A stretch of 64,000 nucleotides of DNA from Alkanophaga liquidiphilum (GTDB taxonomy: Archaea > Halobacteriota > Syntropharchaeia > Alkanophagales > B39-G2). The stretch's first letter is position 1, and each line of letters opens with the position of its first letter. The stretch is from NCBI GenBank assembly GCA_029259535.1, contig JAPHEF010000004.1, positions 1 through 64,000 on the forward strand. The letters run 5' to 3'. Positions 35,305 to 43,501 of this stretch are shown in pieces. The position numbers and the translations under genes were made by a program. Below the pieces are notes generated by a model, which saw nothing but the letters and a program-made list of their open reading frames with translations, was not told where the DNA came from and made no database searches.

Positions 35305-36120
35305 ATGAGAGTGGGCATTATTGGCTGTGGCGCCATAGGAACGGAGATAAGCAGAGCTGTGGATGAAGACAGGCGTATGGAGCTTGTCTTCTTGGTGGAC
35401 AGGCATCCCGAGCGGGTGGAAAAGCTCTGCAGCATGCTCAGGAAGAAGCCAAAGTTCATTAAGTTTAGTGGTGAGGGATTTGAAGAGCTTTTACCGCACA
35501 TAGATTTGCTCGTGGAGTGTGCGTCACAGTCTGCGGTCTGTGAGTTCGTGCTTCCAGCGCTAAGGGCGGGGAAAGATGTCCTGATTTTAAGCGTCGGCGC
35601 CTTAGTGGACGCAGAGCTGCTTGAGGAGGTGGAGCGGCACGCTAAGGAGAAAAATTGCCGTGTTTACATTCCCTCGGGGGCGGTCGTTGGGATAGACGGC
35701 TTGAAGTCGGGGGGTATCGGTAAGATTCATTCTGTCCGCCTACGCACGAGGAAGCCGCCGTGCGGCTTCGAGGGCAACAAGCACGTGAATTTTGAGGAGC
35801 TGAACGAGGCGAGCGAGCCGAAAGTCCTGTTCCGAGGAAGCGCAAAAGAAGCGGTGCGGCTGTTCCCCGAAAACGTGAACGTTGCAGCTTCCTTAAGCCT
35901 TGCGGGCATCGGCGTCGAGAAGACTGAGGTAGAAGTCGTCGCCGATCCCACGATTGACAAGAACATCCACGAGGTCGAAGTCCGTGGCGAATTCGGGAGG
36001 TTCGTGACGCTTGTCGAAAACGTGCCGTCGCCGTCGAACCCCAAGACCAGCTATCTTGCGGCGCTCTCCGCCATCGCAACCCTCAAAGGCATCGTCTCAA
36101 ACGTAAGGGTCGGAACATAG
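35305..36120 (+). CDS. nadX: L-aspartate dehydrogenase
   Basis: 271 residues. Oxidises aspartate to iminoaspartate, the first step of NAD synthesis when NadB is absent. The Rossmann motif is MRVGIIGCGAIGTEISRAVD; the catalytic region has SGAVVGIDGLKSG, the substrate strand VRLRTRKPPCGFEG, and FPENVNVAASLSLAGIGVEKT. Followed within 6 nt by the phosphoesterase and then trm1, likely one operon. Confidence 0.92.
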   Translation: MRVGIIGCGAIGTEISRAVDEDRRMELVFLVDRHPERVEKLCSMLRKKPKFIKFSGEGFEELLPHIDLLVECASQSAVCEFVLPALRAGKDVLILSVGALVDAELLEEVERHAKEKNCRVYIPSGAVVGIDGLKSGGIGKIHSVRLRTRKPPCGFEGNKHVNFEELNEASEPKVLFRGSAKEAVRLFPENVNVAASLSLAGIGVEKTEVEVVADPTIDKNIHEVEVRGEFGRFVTLVENVPSPSNPKTSYLAALSAIATLKGIVSNVRVGT

Positions 36121-36126
36121 CTTGTA

Positions 36127-36915
36127 ATGCAGGCTGAGATAGGAGAGGAAATAGAAATAATCGGCGGCTACCCCGCTTTATACTTGCGGGATAGCGACGC
36201 CGTCTGCATTGCGGACCTCCATTTAGGCTACGAGGAGGCTTTAGCTGAAAGCAGCGGCATTACGATGCCGAGTCGGCAACTCGAAGAGGTGAAAAGGCGG
36301 CTGCTCGCAGTTGCCGCCACAGTGCTGGAATGCAAGGCAGGAGCCTGCAGCGGGGGAGAGAAAATCTCGAAGCTGATAATAAATGGCGACCTGAAGCATG
36401 TTTTTTCAAGGGCGAGCTTTCAGGAGTGGCGGGAGGTCCCGATGTTCATGGAGTTTGCGTCCAGCCTTTTCGAGGAGATAATCTTGGTGCGGGGGAACCA
36501 CGACACGAAGCTCTCGCCGTTGCGCCGCCACGCCGTAAAGGTCGTAAGTTCGCACACCGAGGGCGACACTCTTCTCTCGCACGGACACCTCACATTAAAT
36601 GCTGAAAACTTCGAAAACGTGATAATCGCACACGAGCATCCTGTGCTCGTTCTGGGTGACCGCGTCGGCGCTAGAGTGAAACTCCCGTGTTTTCTACGAG
36701 GTGCCCTCGACAACGCAAACCTGATAGTGATGCCGGCGTTCTCCCCGCTCGCCGGCGGCACGCCCGTGAACCTTGCGAGTGCTGAAGAGCTTTTATCGCC
36801 GATATTAAAGGAGATAGGTCTGGAGGAGATGGAGGTCTTCGCCGTGGATGAGGAGGCTGGAGTCCTGAGTTTCCCAAGGCTCAAGGAGTGGCGGGCAGTG
36901 TCCCTGCGGCTTTAG
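36127..36915 (+). CDS. Calcineurin-like metallophosphoesterase
   Basis: 262 residues with the dimetal motifs CIADLHLGYEEAL, IINGDLKH, LVRGNHDTKL, SHGHLTL and IAHEHPVL. The archaeal group is annotated as ICC/MJ0037-like; substrate unknown. Begins 6 nt after nadX. Confidence 0.85.
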   Translation: MQAEIGEEIEIIGGYPALYLRDSDAVCIADLHLGYEEALAESSGITMPSRQLEEVKRRLLAVAATVLECKAGACSGGEKISKLIINGDLKHVFSRASFQEWREVPMFMEFASSLFEEIILVRGNHDTKLSPLRRHAVKVVSSHTEGDTLLSHGHLTLNAENFENVIIAHEHPVLVLGDRVGARVKLPCFLRGALDNANLIVMPAFSPLAGGTPVNLASAEELLSPILKEIGLEEMEVFAVDEEAGVLSFPRLKEWRAVSLRL

Positions 36916-36921
36916 CCTAAA

Positions 36922-38073
36922 ATGCGGGCGGAATTCTTGCTTAAGCAGGAAGGAACCACGAAGCTAAAGGTTCCGGCGGAAATAAAGCGTTCAGCATTCT
37001 ATAATCCGAAGATGGAGCTTTGTCGGGATGTGGATATTGCCTGCCTTGCCGCATTCTCACGCATCGCTCCCAAAAAAGAGCGCAGATATGCAGACGCGCT
37101 TGCGGGGACGGGTGTGCGAGGTGTTCGTGCTGCGAACGAGCTTGGCATCGCCGCCGAGATAAATGACCTTAGCGCTGAAGCTTACATGCTCATAAATGAA
37201 AACATCAAGCTTAACAATGTGGAGAAGCTTGCGAGGGCACACAACAAGGACGCTAACGTCTTCCTTTCCGAGCGCCGCTACGAAATCGTGGACCTGGACC
37301 CCTTCGGCTCGCCGGTCCCATTTCTTGACTCAGCGTGCCGCAGCGTCACCGAGCTCTTGCTCGTCACCGCTACGGACACTGCGCCGCTCTGCGGCGCTCA
37401 CCCCGCAGGCACGAGGAAATACGAAGCGAGACCGCTGAAGACCGAATACCACCGGGAGATGGGCGTCCGCATCCTGCTCGGCACCGTAATTCGAAGGCTG
37501 GCGGCGCACGAGAAAGCGGCGACGCCGCTCCTTGTATATGCAAAAAAGCACTTCATCCGCCTCGTGCTGAGAGTTGAGCGGGGCGCACGGCAGGCTGATG
37601 CATCATTAAAACAGCTCGGCTTCGTCGCCCACTGCTTTGGCTGCGGCAACCACCTCCTTTTCAATTGCAAGGACTTCTTAGAGTTTAGAGGGGCGGGGCG
37701 CTGCTCTCATTGCGGCAGCAGGATGAAGGTCGCAGGTCCGCTCTATTTAGGCTCAATAAAGAACAAAACGTTCTGCGAGGAAGCTCTACACGCAGCAAAT
37801 AGGTTTGAACTCGGTATGAAAAAGCAGGTCGAAAAAATCCTTAAGACGAGTAGGGACGAGCTTGACATCCCTTTCTACTACGAGCATCATGCGTTATGCA
37901 AACGGCTTAAAATCACTCCTCTGCCTTTAGTGTCCGTTTTAGAAGCTTTAAGGGCTGCCGGCTTCTCAGCATCGAAAACAGTATTTTCTGACACCGGCTT
38001 CAAGACGGACGCGAACATCAAGGAAATACATGAAGTTCTGACCTGTTCAGAGCATATGCCCCCTCATTTTTGA
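36922..38073 (+). CDS. trm1: tRNA (guanine-26-N2) dimethyltransferase Trm1
   Basis: 383 residues. Methylates G26 of tRNA. Motifs: ADALAGTGVRGVRAANELGI (SAM binding), EIVDLDPFGSPVPFLDSA (catalytic), VTATDTAPLCGAHPAGTRKYEARPLKTEY, and a four-cysteine zinc motif (CFGCG and CSHCGS). Complete. Converges on mfnF with 27 nt between. Confidence 0.93.
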   Translation: MRAEFLLKQEGTTKLKVPAEIKRSAFYNPKMELCRDVDIACLAAFSRIAPKKERRYADALAGTGVRGVRAANELGIAAEINDLSAEAYMLINENIKLNNVEKLARAHNKDANVFLSERRYEIVDLDPFGSPVPFLDSACRSVTELLLVTATDTAPLCGAHPAGTRKYEARPLKTEYHREMGVRILLGTVIRRLAAHEKAATPLLVYAKKHFIRLVLRVERGARQADASLKQLGFVAHCFGCGNHLLFNCKDFLEFRGAGRCSHCGSRMKVAGPLYLGSIKNKTFCEEALHAANRFELGMKKQVEKILKTSRDELDIPFYYEHHALCKRLKITPLPLVSVLEALRAAGFSASKTVFSDTGFKTDANIKEIHEVLTCSEHMPPHF

Positions 38074-38100
38074 CAAAAGCTAACTTTCGAGCTAAGGACT

Positions 38101-39096
38101 TCAGAGTTCCAGCAGTCTCGCCGTCGCGTATGCCGGGAACACTTTTGATATTTCTTTGCCAAAAACCTCCGAGATCGAGGTGCGTTTTAGGTTGAGGCGA
38201 CGAGCCGCCTCCGCAACGAGGAACTCGCCGACGCCAGCGGAGACGACCGTGCGCAGTTGAAAACGCCTGCTCAGCCACCTCATACTCTCCATCAGCTCGT
38301 TTAGCTGCGCCTCCCTCGCTTGCCTTGCGACCTCCAAAATTTCCCCCTTACTTAATTCCTCAAGGTCGCAGCAGAGCAACCTTGCAAGCCGCCGTAGTGC
38401 GGCGGTCTCGCTCTTAGCGTCAGCGTTGTCGGTGTATGCGTAGCCGTCAGGGCATTCGCAGGTGTAGTCCGCATGCCGCAAATCGCCTAAAAGGAGATAA
38501 ACGTCGGCGGCAACTGCAAAAAGCTCCGCTGAGATTTTATAGCGGCGCCGCTGTAGCCACACCTCCCGCAGAATCGTGGCAACGCTTGTCCTGAGGACGC
38601 CGCTATAAATAAGCTCACCGGTCCGCAAGCGTTCCAAGTCGGACTTCCAGCTCATGCCCTCTTTAACGGGAAGGATGTCGGTGGTCGTGCTGCCGACGTC
38701 CACGAAGAGCGTTTCTCCGAAAGTGCGGCGGACGAGCGTGGCAGACGCCAGCCAATTCGTCGAAGCGAAGGAAGGCTCGTCGCCCTCATCTATTTCTCTA
38801 AAGTTGCCGCTTTTATCGAAGAACAGCGCTTCGGGGAACGCCGAGCGGACAACGCTCTCGATATAGCGGACGCCCTCCCGCTTAGTCCTGAAGCAATCGC
38901 AGAGCTCGCCAGTCATCACTACGCCTACCATCTCTACCTCGCCGAACCGCTCCTCCACCTCCGCCCGCAACTCCAACAACGTCCGCCGCAGCTCCTCCTT
39001 CTTTCTCCAAAGCGGCAAATACACTGACTCCACGAACTCCCCGCCAGAGGAGGCTACCTTCGTGTTCGCACCGCCCACGTCTATGCCGAGAATCAT
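38101..39096 (-). CDS. mfnF: MfnF-type enzyme of methanofuran synthesis
   Basis: 331 residues of the hydantoinase/acetone-carboxylase-like ASKHA ATPases (phosphate loop GIDVGGANTKVASSGG and second site LFVDVGSTTTDILPVKEG). The archaeal member MfnF joins the furan and tyramine-glutamate parts of methanofuran; relatives in methylotrophs are annotated as H4MPT-linked C1 transfer proteins. MTGELCDCF and YADTNADAKSE-like regions fit. The assignment is by family; presence of Mer and DHPS-like genes agrees with C1-carrier metabolism. Confidence 0.78.
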   Translation of the reverse strand: MILGIDVGGANTKVASSGGEFVESVYLPLWRKKEELRRTLLELRAEVEERFGEVEMVGVVMTGELCDCFRTKREGVRYIESVVRSAFPEALFFDKSGNFREIDEGDEPSFASTNWLASATLVRRTFGETLFVDVGSTTTDILPVKEGMSWKSDLERLRTGELIYSGVLRTSVATILREVWLQRRRYKISAELFAVAADVYLLLGDLRHADYTCECPDGYAYTDNADAKSETAALRRLARLLCCDLEELSKGEILEVARQAREAQLNELMESMRWLSRRFQLRTVVSAGVGEFLVAEAARRLNLKRTSISEVFGKEISKVFPAYATARLLEL

Positions 39097-39165
39097 ATTT
39101 TCAGATTGACCGCTTAGAATTAACTGGTATTATATCTCCCACTGCCAGTCACCCCATCCCGTCGC

Positions 39166-39765
39166 CTAAAGTCTCTTCTGGTAGATTCGAGAGGCAACGC
39201 CAAGAACGGCAGCGAGCACCGCCGCCACGAATGCGAGCGTGAGCGTCATGCGGACGGGGGCGGAGAAGCGGGCGTTCGCCAACTCGATGACGACGCTGCC
39301 CTCGCCATAAAAGTAAGGCAAGGCGCTTCGTAGCTGGAGCGGGGCGCCGCCTATTAAGGCGCCGAAAGCCTCGGAGGAATAATTTAGGAGCACGGTAAGG
39401 AAGAGCAACGCCGCAACGAACGCCATAACGAGCCAGAGGAGCTTTCTTGCGCTGAAGAGGACAAGCGTTTCCGCAGCCGTCGCTCGCCGTTCTGAGGCGG
39501 TGAGGATCGAGCCTACGAGGAGAAGCATGCCCAAGTAAACGACGACGAGCTTGAGCGCAAGGCAAATCCACCAGAACAGTGGCGAGTGCACCACCTCACT
39601 GCCAAAGAACCACACCTCCACCTCAAACGGTGACACCGCCATGATTACGGCTCTGTCGCCAAGCGTGAGCCGCCACCACGCACCCATGAGCGGCAAAGCC
39701 AGCGTGAACAAACCCGCAACTACTCCCAGCCAGTTTATTCTACGCCACACCTTCTCCTCAGACAT
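39166..39765 (-). CDS. Membrane protein, four predicted segments
   Basis: 199 residues with hydrophobic stretches at about 12-30, 60-84, 105-127 and 172-192, separated by short charged loops; a larger outer loop (about 130-170) ends in PYFYGEGSVVIELANARFSA. No family recognised. Reads in the same direction as the LEA2-like gene upstream, from which it is now separated by a mobile-element remnant. Confidence 0.7.
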   Translation of the reverse strand: MSEEKVWRRINWLGVVAGLFTLALPLMGAWWRLTLGDRAVIMAVSPFEVEVWFFGSEVVHSPLFWWICLALKLVVVYLGMLLLVGSILTASERRATAAETLVLFSARKLLWLVMAFVAALLFLTVLLNYSSEAFGALIGGAPLQLRSALPYFYGEGSVVIELANARFSAPVRMTLTLAFVAAVLAAVLGVASRIYQKRL

Positions 39766-39785
39766 TAAAATCCCCTAATTCATAG

Positions 39786-40047
39786 CTCTTGGTGGCAGGA
39801 GACCACCCGACGGGTGGAGGAATGCCGCCTTTCTCACCCCCGTTAGCTTTTAAAGTCGGGCTCCAATATTACTTTAAGCGGAAGCCCTAAGGCACCCTTT
39901 GGGAAACCGCTGTGGGGCGATGATGCTTGAAACTGTGTGGATAGGAGCGGGCTCCCGTCCACAGGGCTGCTGTCAACCAGCCTGATGTAGGGGTTGTCCT
40001 GCATGGCAATCACCTACAAGCCTCCCGTTTCAACGGGTGGTAGTTGA
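39786..40047 (+). mobile_element. Non-autonomous IS200/IS605-type repeat, copy B
   Basis: About 260 bp in plus orientation. The left hairpin is GACCACCCGACGGGTGG (about 39799-39816), then a TTTTAAAG tract, GGAAGCCCTAAGGCACC, the palindrome GTGGATAGGAGCGGGCTCCC/GTCCAC (39937-39962), CCTGATGTAGGGG, AATCACCTACAAGCC and the right hairpin CTCCCGTTTCAACGGGTGG ending TAGTTGAC. It is the inverse of copy A (20081-20325). Its right end supplies the last residues and stop codon of the neighbouring minus-strand gene. Confidence 0.62.
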
Positions 40048-40515
40048 CTCCCACACTTCCAGAATTATCCCACTAACGTTTATCCTCATGGATGCGCTGC
40101 GAAGCGTCAACTGCTCTGAGGATTTGGCGTTTTCAAGAGCTTCTGCTGGTAGCTTCCCTTCCAGCCGCAAATTAGCCGAGCCTTTTGCTGGAACTTCAAC
40201 GGCATTCGGCAGACTCACAACGCTCGTGCTTTCTCCTACGGCAACTTCCACCGAAAGCTCTTCTACCTGCACGGGCACGCTCAGCAGCGAATTCAACTTC
40301 AGCTCAAGAACGAATGTCCCATCTTCAGAGAGTTCGAAGCTCGCAACTTCCAAAAATTTCGCTTCGGCGTCGAGCTTGAAAGGCATGAGCCGCTTTACAG
40401 TCTTTGTCAGGTCTTCGGGAAAAAGAGCTGCCCGCCAACCATGCGTTGCGAACGCCGCCACAATGCACATGATTAATATGACCGTTGGAGCGGTAGAGAG
40501 GACGGCTTTTAGCAT
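40030..40515 (-). CDS. Membrane-anchored LEA2/WHy-like protein
   Basis: 161 residues. One N-terminal membrane helix (VLSTAPTVILIMCIVAAFA) followed by an extracellular beta-rich domain: FVLELKLNSLLSVPVQVEEL, a strand pair with LPNAVEVPAKGSANLRLEG, and LPAEALENA. This pattern fits the LEA2/WHy immunoglobulin-like fold, but the match is by eye. ATG 40515 has GGTG upstream; the longer frame is Arg/Trp-rich and unlikely. The C-terminal STTTR is encoded by inserted repeat DNA, so the native end has been replaced. Confidence 0.6.
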   Translation of the reverse strand: MLKAVLSTAPTVILIMCIVAAFATHGWRAALFPEDLTKTVKRLMPFKLDAEAKFLEVASFELSEDGTFVLELKLNSLLSVPVQVEELSVEVAVGESTSVVSLPNAVEVPAKGSANLRLEGKLPAEALENAKSSEQLTLRSASMRINVSGIILEVWESTTTR

Positions 40516-40668
40516 CACACCAACATGATTCTCTAACTTTATAAATCGTTTGCGAGCTGCCCCTCGACAGCATAATCTCCATACGCGCCGCATCCAAGCG
40601 ATGGGCAACAACCACAAACCGAAAAGCTTAATTACTTATTAACATTAAACTCAACAAGGAGCTTAAGG

Positions 40669-40917
40669 ATGCACGGAGCCGTCGGGAGCGGGGACGTGAA
40701 GAAGCGAATCATGAAATTGCTGGCGAACGAGGCGCAGCCGATGACAATTTCGGAGATTGCAAAGAAAGTGGGCGTGAGCTGGGCGACTGCGAAAACGCAC
40801 GTGCTTGAGCTGTCGCAAGCGAATTTGTTGAAGGTGAAGAAGTTCGGGCGCAACTGGATAGTGTGGAAAGAGTTTGAGAAGCGGGAGCGGAGGACGTGCT
40901 CCGTGTTTAAGAGGTGA
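40669..40917 (+). CDS. Winged helix-turn-helix regulator
   Basis: 82 residues. The DNA-binding core is KKRIMKLLANEAQPMTISEI, AKKVGVSWATAKTHVLELSQ (recognition helix) and a wing NLLKVKKFGRNWIVWKE. It has an AAGGAG site before ATG 40669. It ends 4 nt before the F420 oxidoreductase gene, so it probably regulates its own operon. Confidence 0.8.
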   Translation: MHGAVGSGDVKKRIMKLLANEAQPMTISEIAKKVGVSWATAKTHVLELSQANLLKVKKFGRNWIVWKEFEKRERRTCSVFKR

Positions 40918-40921
40918 GAAA

Positions 40922-42034
40922 ATGGTGGAGGAGAAAGGGAACATTACCGACCTTGAGTCGAAAGTGGTGTATGCGGACCTTTGCTGCTACTGTGGCGCCT
41001 GCGGGGCGTTCTGCCGTGAGTATATCACGTATGAGGACGAGAAGCCGACGACGAAGGAGAAGTGTTACGAGTATCACGGCGCCTGCTACGATTTCTGCCC
41101 GAGGACGTTCTTCGCACCGTTCGACGTCGAACGTGCGGTCTTCGGCGAAGTCCGCGAAGACAACGTGCTCGGCTACTACAAGGAGATCCTGACAGCGAGG
41201 GCAAAAGACCCCGAAATCCAAAAGCGGGCGCAGGACGGCGGCGTCGTCACCGCGCTCCTCTCCTACTTGTTGGAGAGTGGGAAAATAGACGCTGCAGCGG
41301 TGGCGAAGACCGCTGAGAGCGACGCTTGGAAGCCGGAGCCCTTCGTCGCAACGAGTAAGGATGACGTCCTTGCGGCAGCAGGCTCGAAATACACACAGTG
41401 CCCCGTGCTGCTCGGCGTCGGCGACGCAATACTCGACGGGAAGAAGAGCTTGGCGCTCGTCGGACTTCCGTGCCACGTGCAAGCGATGCGCAAGATTCAA
41501 CTTTCCGAGAGCTTCGACGTCGGCGCTGACAAGGTCACGGCGGTCATCGGGCTCTTCTGCATGGAAACCTTCGACATGGAAGCGCTGAAGCAGAAGCTCG
41601 CCGAGATTGATGTGAAGATTGAGGACGTGGAGAAATTCAACATAAAGAAGGGCAAGTTCCTGATAACCGTGAAAGGCGAGGAGAAGAGCATCCCTATAAA
41701 GGACATGAAAGGAGCAATGCGCCCCGCCTGCCGGGTCTGCTACGATTTCGCTGCAGAGTTCGCAGACGTGAGTGTCGGTAGCGTTGGCTCCGAGCTCGGC
41801 TGGAACACTGTGATTGTGCGCAGCGAGCGTGGTGCGGAACTTGTGAAGGAAGCCGTCGAGAAAGGATATCTGGAGACACAGCCGCTCTCTGAGGAGGGAA
41901 TAAATGCGGTGAAGACGCTCGCCACCCGGAAGAAGAAGGAGAACATGAAGAACATAGAGGCACAAGCGGGCAAGCTCAAGCTGCTGAACATGCTCGTCGA
42001 GCCGGAGCTGCTCTCGTTGCTCCTCCTCGAATAA
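40922..42034 (+). CDS. Coenzyme F420 hydrogenase/dehydrogenase beta-subunit family protein
   Basis: About 370 residues of the FrhB/FpoF/FqoF family, which transfers electrons between reduced F420 and a partner via FAD and iron-sulfur clusters. N-terminal cysteine sets are CCYCGACGAFC and CYEYHGACYDFCP. The FAD/F420 part has RAQDGGVVTALLSYLLESG, VGLPCHVQAMRKIQ, GLFCMETFD and a further cluster ligand set CRVCYDF. Start ATG 40922 after GAGGTGA. No hydrogenase or Fpo partner is adjacent, so the physiological partner is unknown. A T-rich tract follows (42036-42050). Confidence 0.85.
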   Translation: MVEEKGNITDLESKVVYADLCCYCGACGAFCREYITYEDEKPTTKEKCYEYHGACYDFCPRTFFAPFDVERAVFGEVREDNVLGYYKEILTARAKDPEIQKRAQDGGVVTALLSYLLESGKIDAAAVAKTAESDAWKPEPFVATSKDDVLAAAGSKYTQCPVLLGVGDAILDGKKSLALVGLPCHVQAMRKIQLSESFDVGADKVTAVIGLFCMETFDMEALKQKLAEIDVKIEDVEKFNIKKGKFLITVKGEEKSIPIKDMKGAMRPACRVCYDFAAEFADVSVGSVGSELGWNTVIVRSERGAELVKEAVEKGYLETQPLSEEGINAVKTLATRKKKENMKNIEAQAGKLKLLNMLVEPELLSLLLLE

Positions 42035-42035
42035 T

Positions 42036-42050
42036 TATTTTTTCTTTTTC
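42036..42050 (+). terminator. T-rich archaeal terminator
   Basis: TTATTTTTTCTTTTTC immediately follows the stop of the F420 oxidoreductase gene and precedes the next start. Confidence 0.45.
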
Positions 42051-42061
42051 GAACTCGAGTG

Positions 42062-42673
42062 ATGCGTAAGCTGCAGGGCGACGAGCTGGTAAAAAAAGCT
42101 GTTAAGGCTATAAAAGCCGGCAACCTCGTAATATACCCAACGGAAACCGTTTACGGCATTGGAGCTGATGCATTTTCTAAGAGCGCCATAGTGAAGGTTT
42201 ACGAGGTGAAAGGGCGGGATTTCCGCTCACCGATTTCCGTAGCGGTTTCTGACTACGAGATGCTGGAGGAGGTCGCCATCGTGGAAACGGCGGAGGAAGA
42301 ATTCTTCATAAAGCAGCTCTTGCCAGGACCTGTGACGCTGCTTCTGCGGCGCCGCCCCTCACTCCCAGATATCCTCACGGGGGGCTCCGAGCTTGTCGGC
42401 GTGCGGCTCCCCGAGCACGAGCTGGCACGGAAAATAATAAATGCTACGGGTCCGATAACCTCAACGAGCGCAAACATTTCAGGAAGGAAGCCGCCGACTC
42501 GCATTGAGGAGGTCGATGAGGGACTGCGACGTAAGATTCACGTCGTCATAGATGGTGGCATTTCCAAATACGGAAAGCCCTCGACCATCGTCGACCTCAA
42601 GTCCAAGAAAATAATAAGGAGGGGAGCAGGTTATGGAAAAGCACTGCATCTCTTGCAACGTGAGGCTCGTTGA
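42062..42673 (+). CDS. L-threonylcarbamoyladenylate synthase (Sua5/YrdC/YciO)
   Basis: 203 residues, the short YrdC form. Makes threonylcarbamoyl-AMP for t6A on tRNA. Motifs: GNLVIYPTETVYGIGADAFS, KGRDFRSPISVAV, LPGPVTLLLRR, VGVRLPEH and PITSTSANISGRKPPT. Together with pcc1 it covers two steps of t6A synthesis. Its end overlaps the zinc-ribbon gene by 41 nt. Confidence 0.9.
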   Translation: MRKLQGDELVKKAVKAIKAGNLVIYPTETVYGIGADAFSKSAIVKVYEVKGRDFRSPISVAVSDYEMLEEVAIVETAEEEFFIKQLLPGPVTLLLRRRPSLPDILTGGSELVGVRLPEHELARKIINATGPITSTSANISGRKPPTRIEEVDEGLRRKIHVVIDGGISKYGKPSTIVDLKSKKIIRRGAGYGKALHLLQREAR

Positions 42674-42794
42674 ACGTGGCTTTACGACGTTCCTGTGCCC
42701 GAACTGCGGCGAATACGAGATTCGAAGATGCGTGCGTTGCCGAAAGCTCAGTAACCCCTACGTATGCCCACAGTGTGGCTTCGTTGGTCCTTAG
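42633..42794 (+). CDS. Small archaeal zinc-ribbon protein (DUF1610-like)
   Basis: 53 residues with eight cysteines in four CxxC knuckles: CISC, CPNCGE, CVRC and CPQCG. This double zinc-ribbon pattern is the archaeal RNA-binding-type small protein often paired with translation genes. AAGGAGGGG lies upstream of ATG 42633. Start and stop overlap or follow sua5 closely. Confidence 0.85.
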   Translation: MEKHCISCNVRLVERGFTTFLCPNCGEYEIRRCVRCRKLSNPYVCPQCGFVGP

Positions 42795-42807
42795 CTTAGC
42801 TTAGGCA

Positions 42808-43053
42808 TTACAGCACGAAGTCCCACTCTACGCGGTCCTCGCTCACGAATCTGATTTCCGGCTCGTAGAGCATGACGTGCTAGCGGGCGTCGAAACTTAC
42901 GGGAAGGGTGGGAAGCTTCAGCCGCAGCATGAACGTCCTATCGAAGCCTGCGGGTAACGTTAGCCGCCCAACGAGCAGCGTCCCTGTTGAGCCCGCATTC
43001 TGGGGCTTCGAAGTTTCAGACGAGTGGCACTGCGGCTCCTTTAGATTTCTCAG
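42808..43053 (-). pseudogene. Remnant of a beta-rich protein with in-frame TAG
   Basis: On the minus strand a frame reads GTLLVGRLTLPAGFDRTFML, RLKLPTLPVSFDAR, then TAG (42880-42882), then HVMLYEPEIRFVSEDRVEWD and a stop at 42808. Codon choice is genome-like on both sides of the amber codon. The alternating hydrophobic pattern resembles the extracellular domain encoded at 40030. No start or membrane anchor remains, so I treat it as decayed. Confidence 0.35.
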
Positions 43054-43207
43054 CGTGAGCAGTCGGCGGATATCTCGACGCTCGTCTTCAGCAAGTTCCC
43101 GTTCGTGGGCGAGCTGAAGGCTGAGAAAGGACGTTTTCAAGAGGCGCCGCGCGAGGGCACGCTCCCGGACGCTGCCGCTGTGCGCCTCGTCGTCCTGCAG
43201 CGCTTTC

Positions 43208-43381
43208 GTGAACAAGACGTTGCAGGAACTCCTTGAGCTGAGCGGCGGCTTCACCGTAGTCGCCGGCCCGAGCACGCCCCTTTCCAAGATCCTCTTCGAA
43301 TACGGCGCCGATGCCCTCGCCGGCATCACCACGAACGCCGCTCATCTCAACGACGTGATAAGGCGGCGCAGGAAGAGCTGA
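43208..43381 (+). pseudogene. C-terminal remnant of a DUF364-type protein
   Basis: A 57-codon frame reads VNKTLQELLELSGGFTVVAG, PSTPLSKILFEYGADALAGI and TTNAAHLNDVIRRRRKS. The NxTLxELLEL...GPSTPLxxxLFEYGxDxLAG pattern matches the C-terminal half of DUF364 (putative metal-chelation domain). The N-terminal part is missing or scrambled between here and 43053. Confidence 0.5.
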
Positions 43382-43501
43382 ATGCCTGCCTGTGTCTCTG
43401 TGTCTCATAAAGTGAGAGAGAGAAAAGCGCATACCAACGCTCTTTGCGGAAGGCGGCGCCTTCCGTTACTATCAAATTTTACCGTCTCACAAATAGGAAT
43501 A

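Noticed and set aside
42880..43332. 150-codon minus-strand frame in the 43-kb gap
   Set aside because: Only the last 50 codons look coding; the rest is antisense to the DUF364 remnant and lacks a start context.
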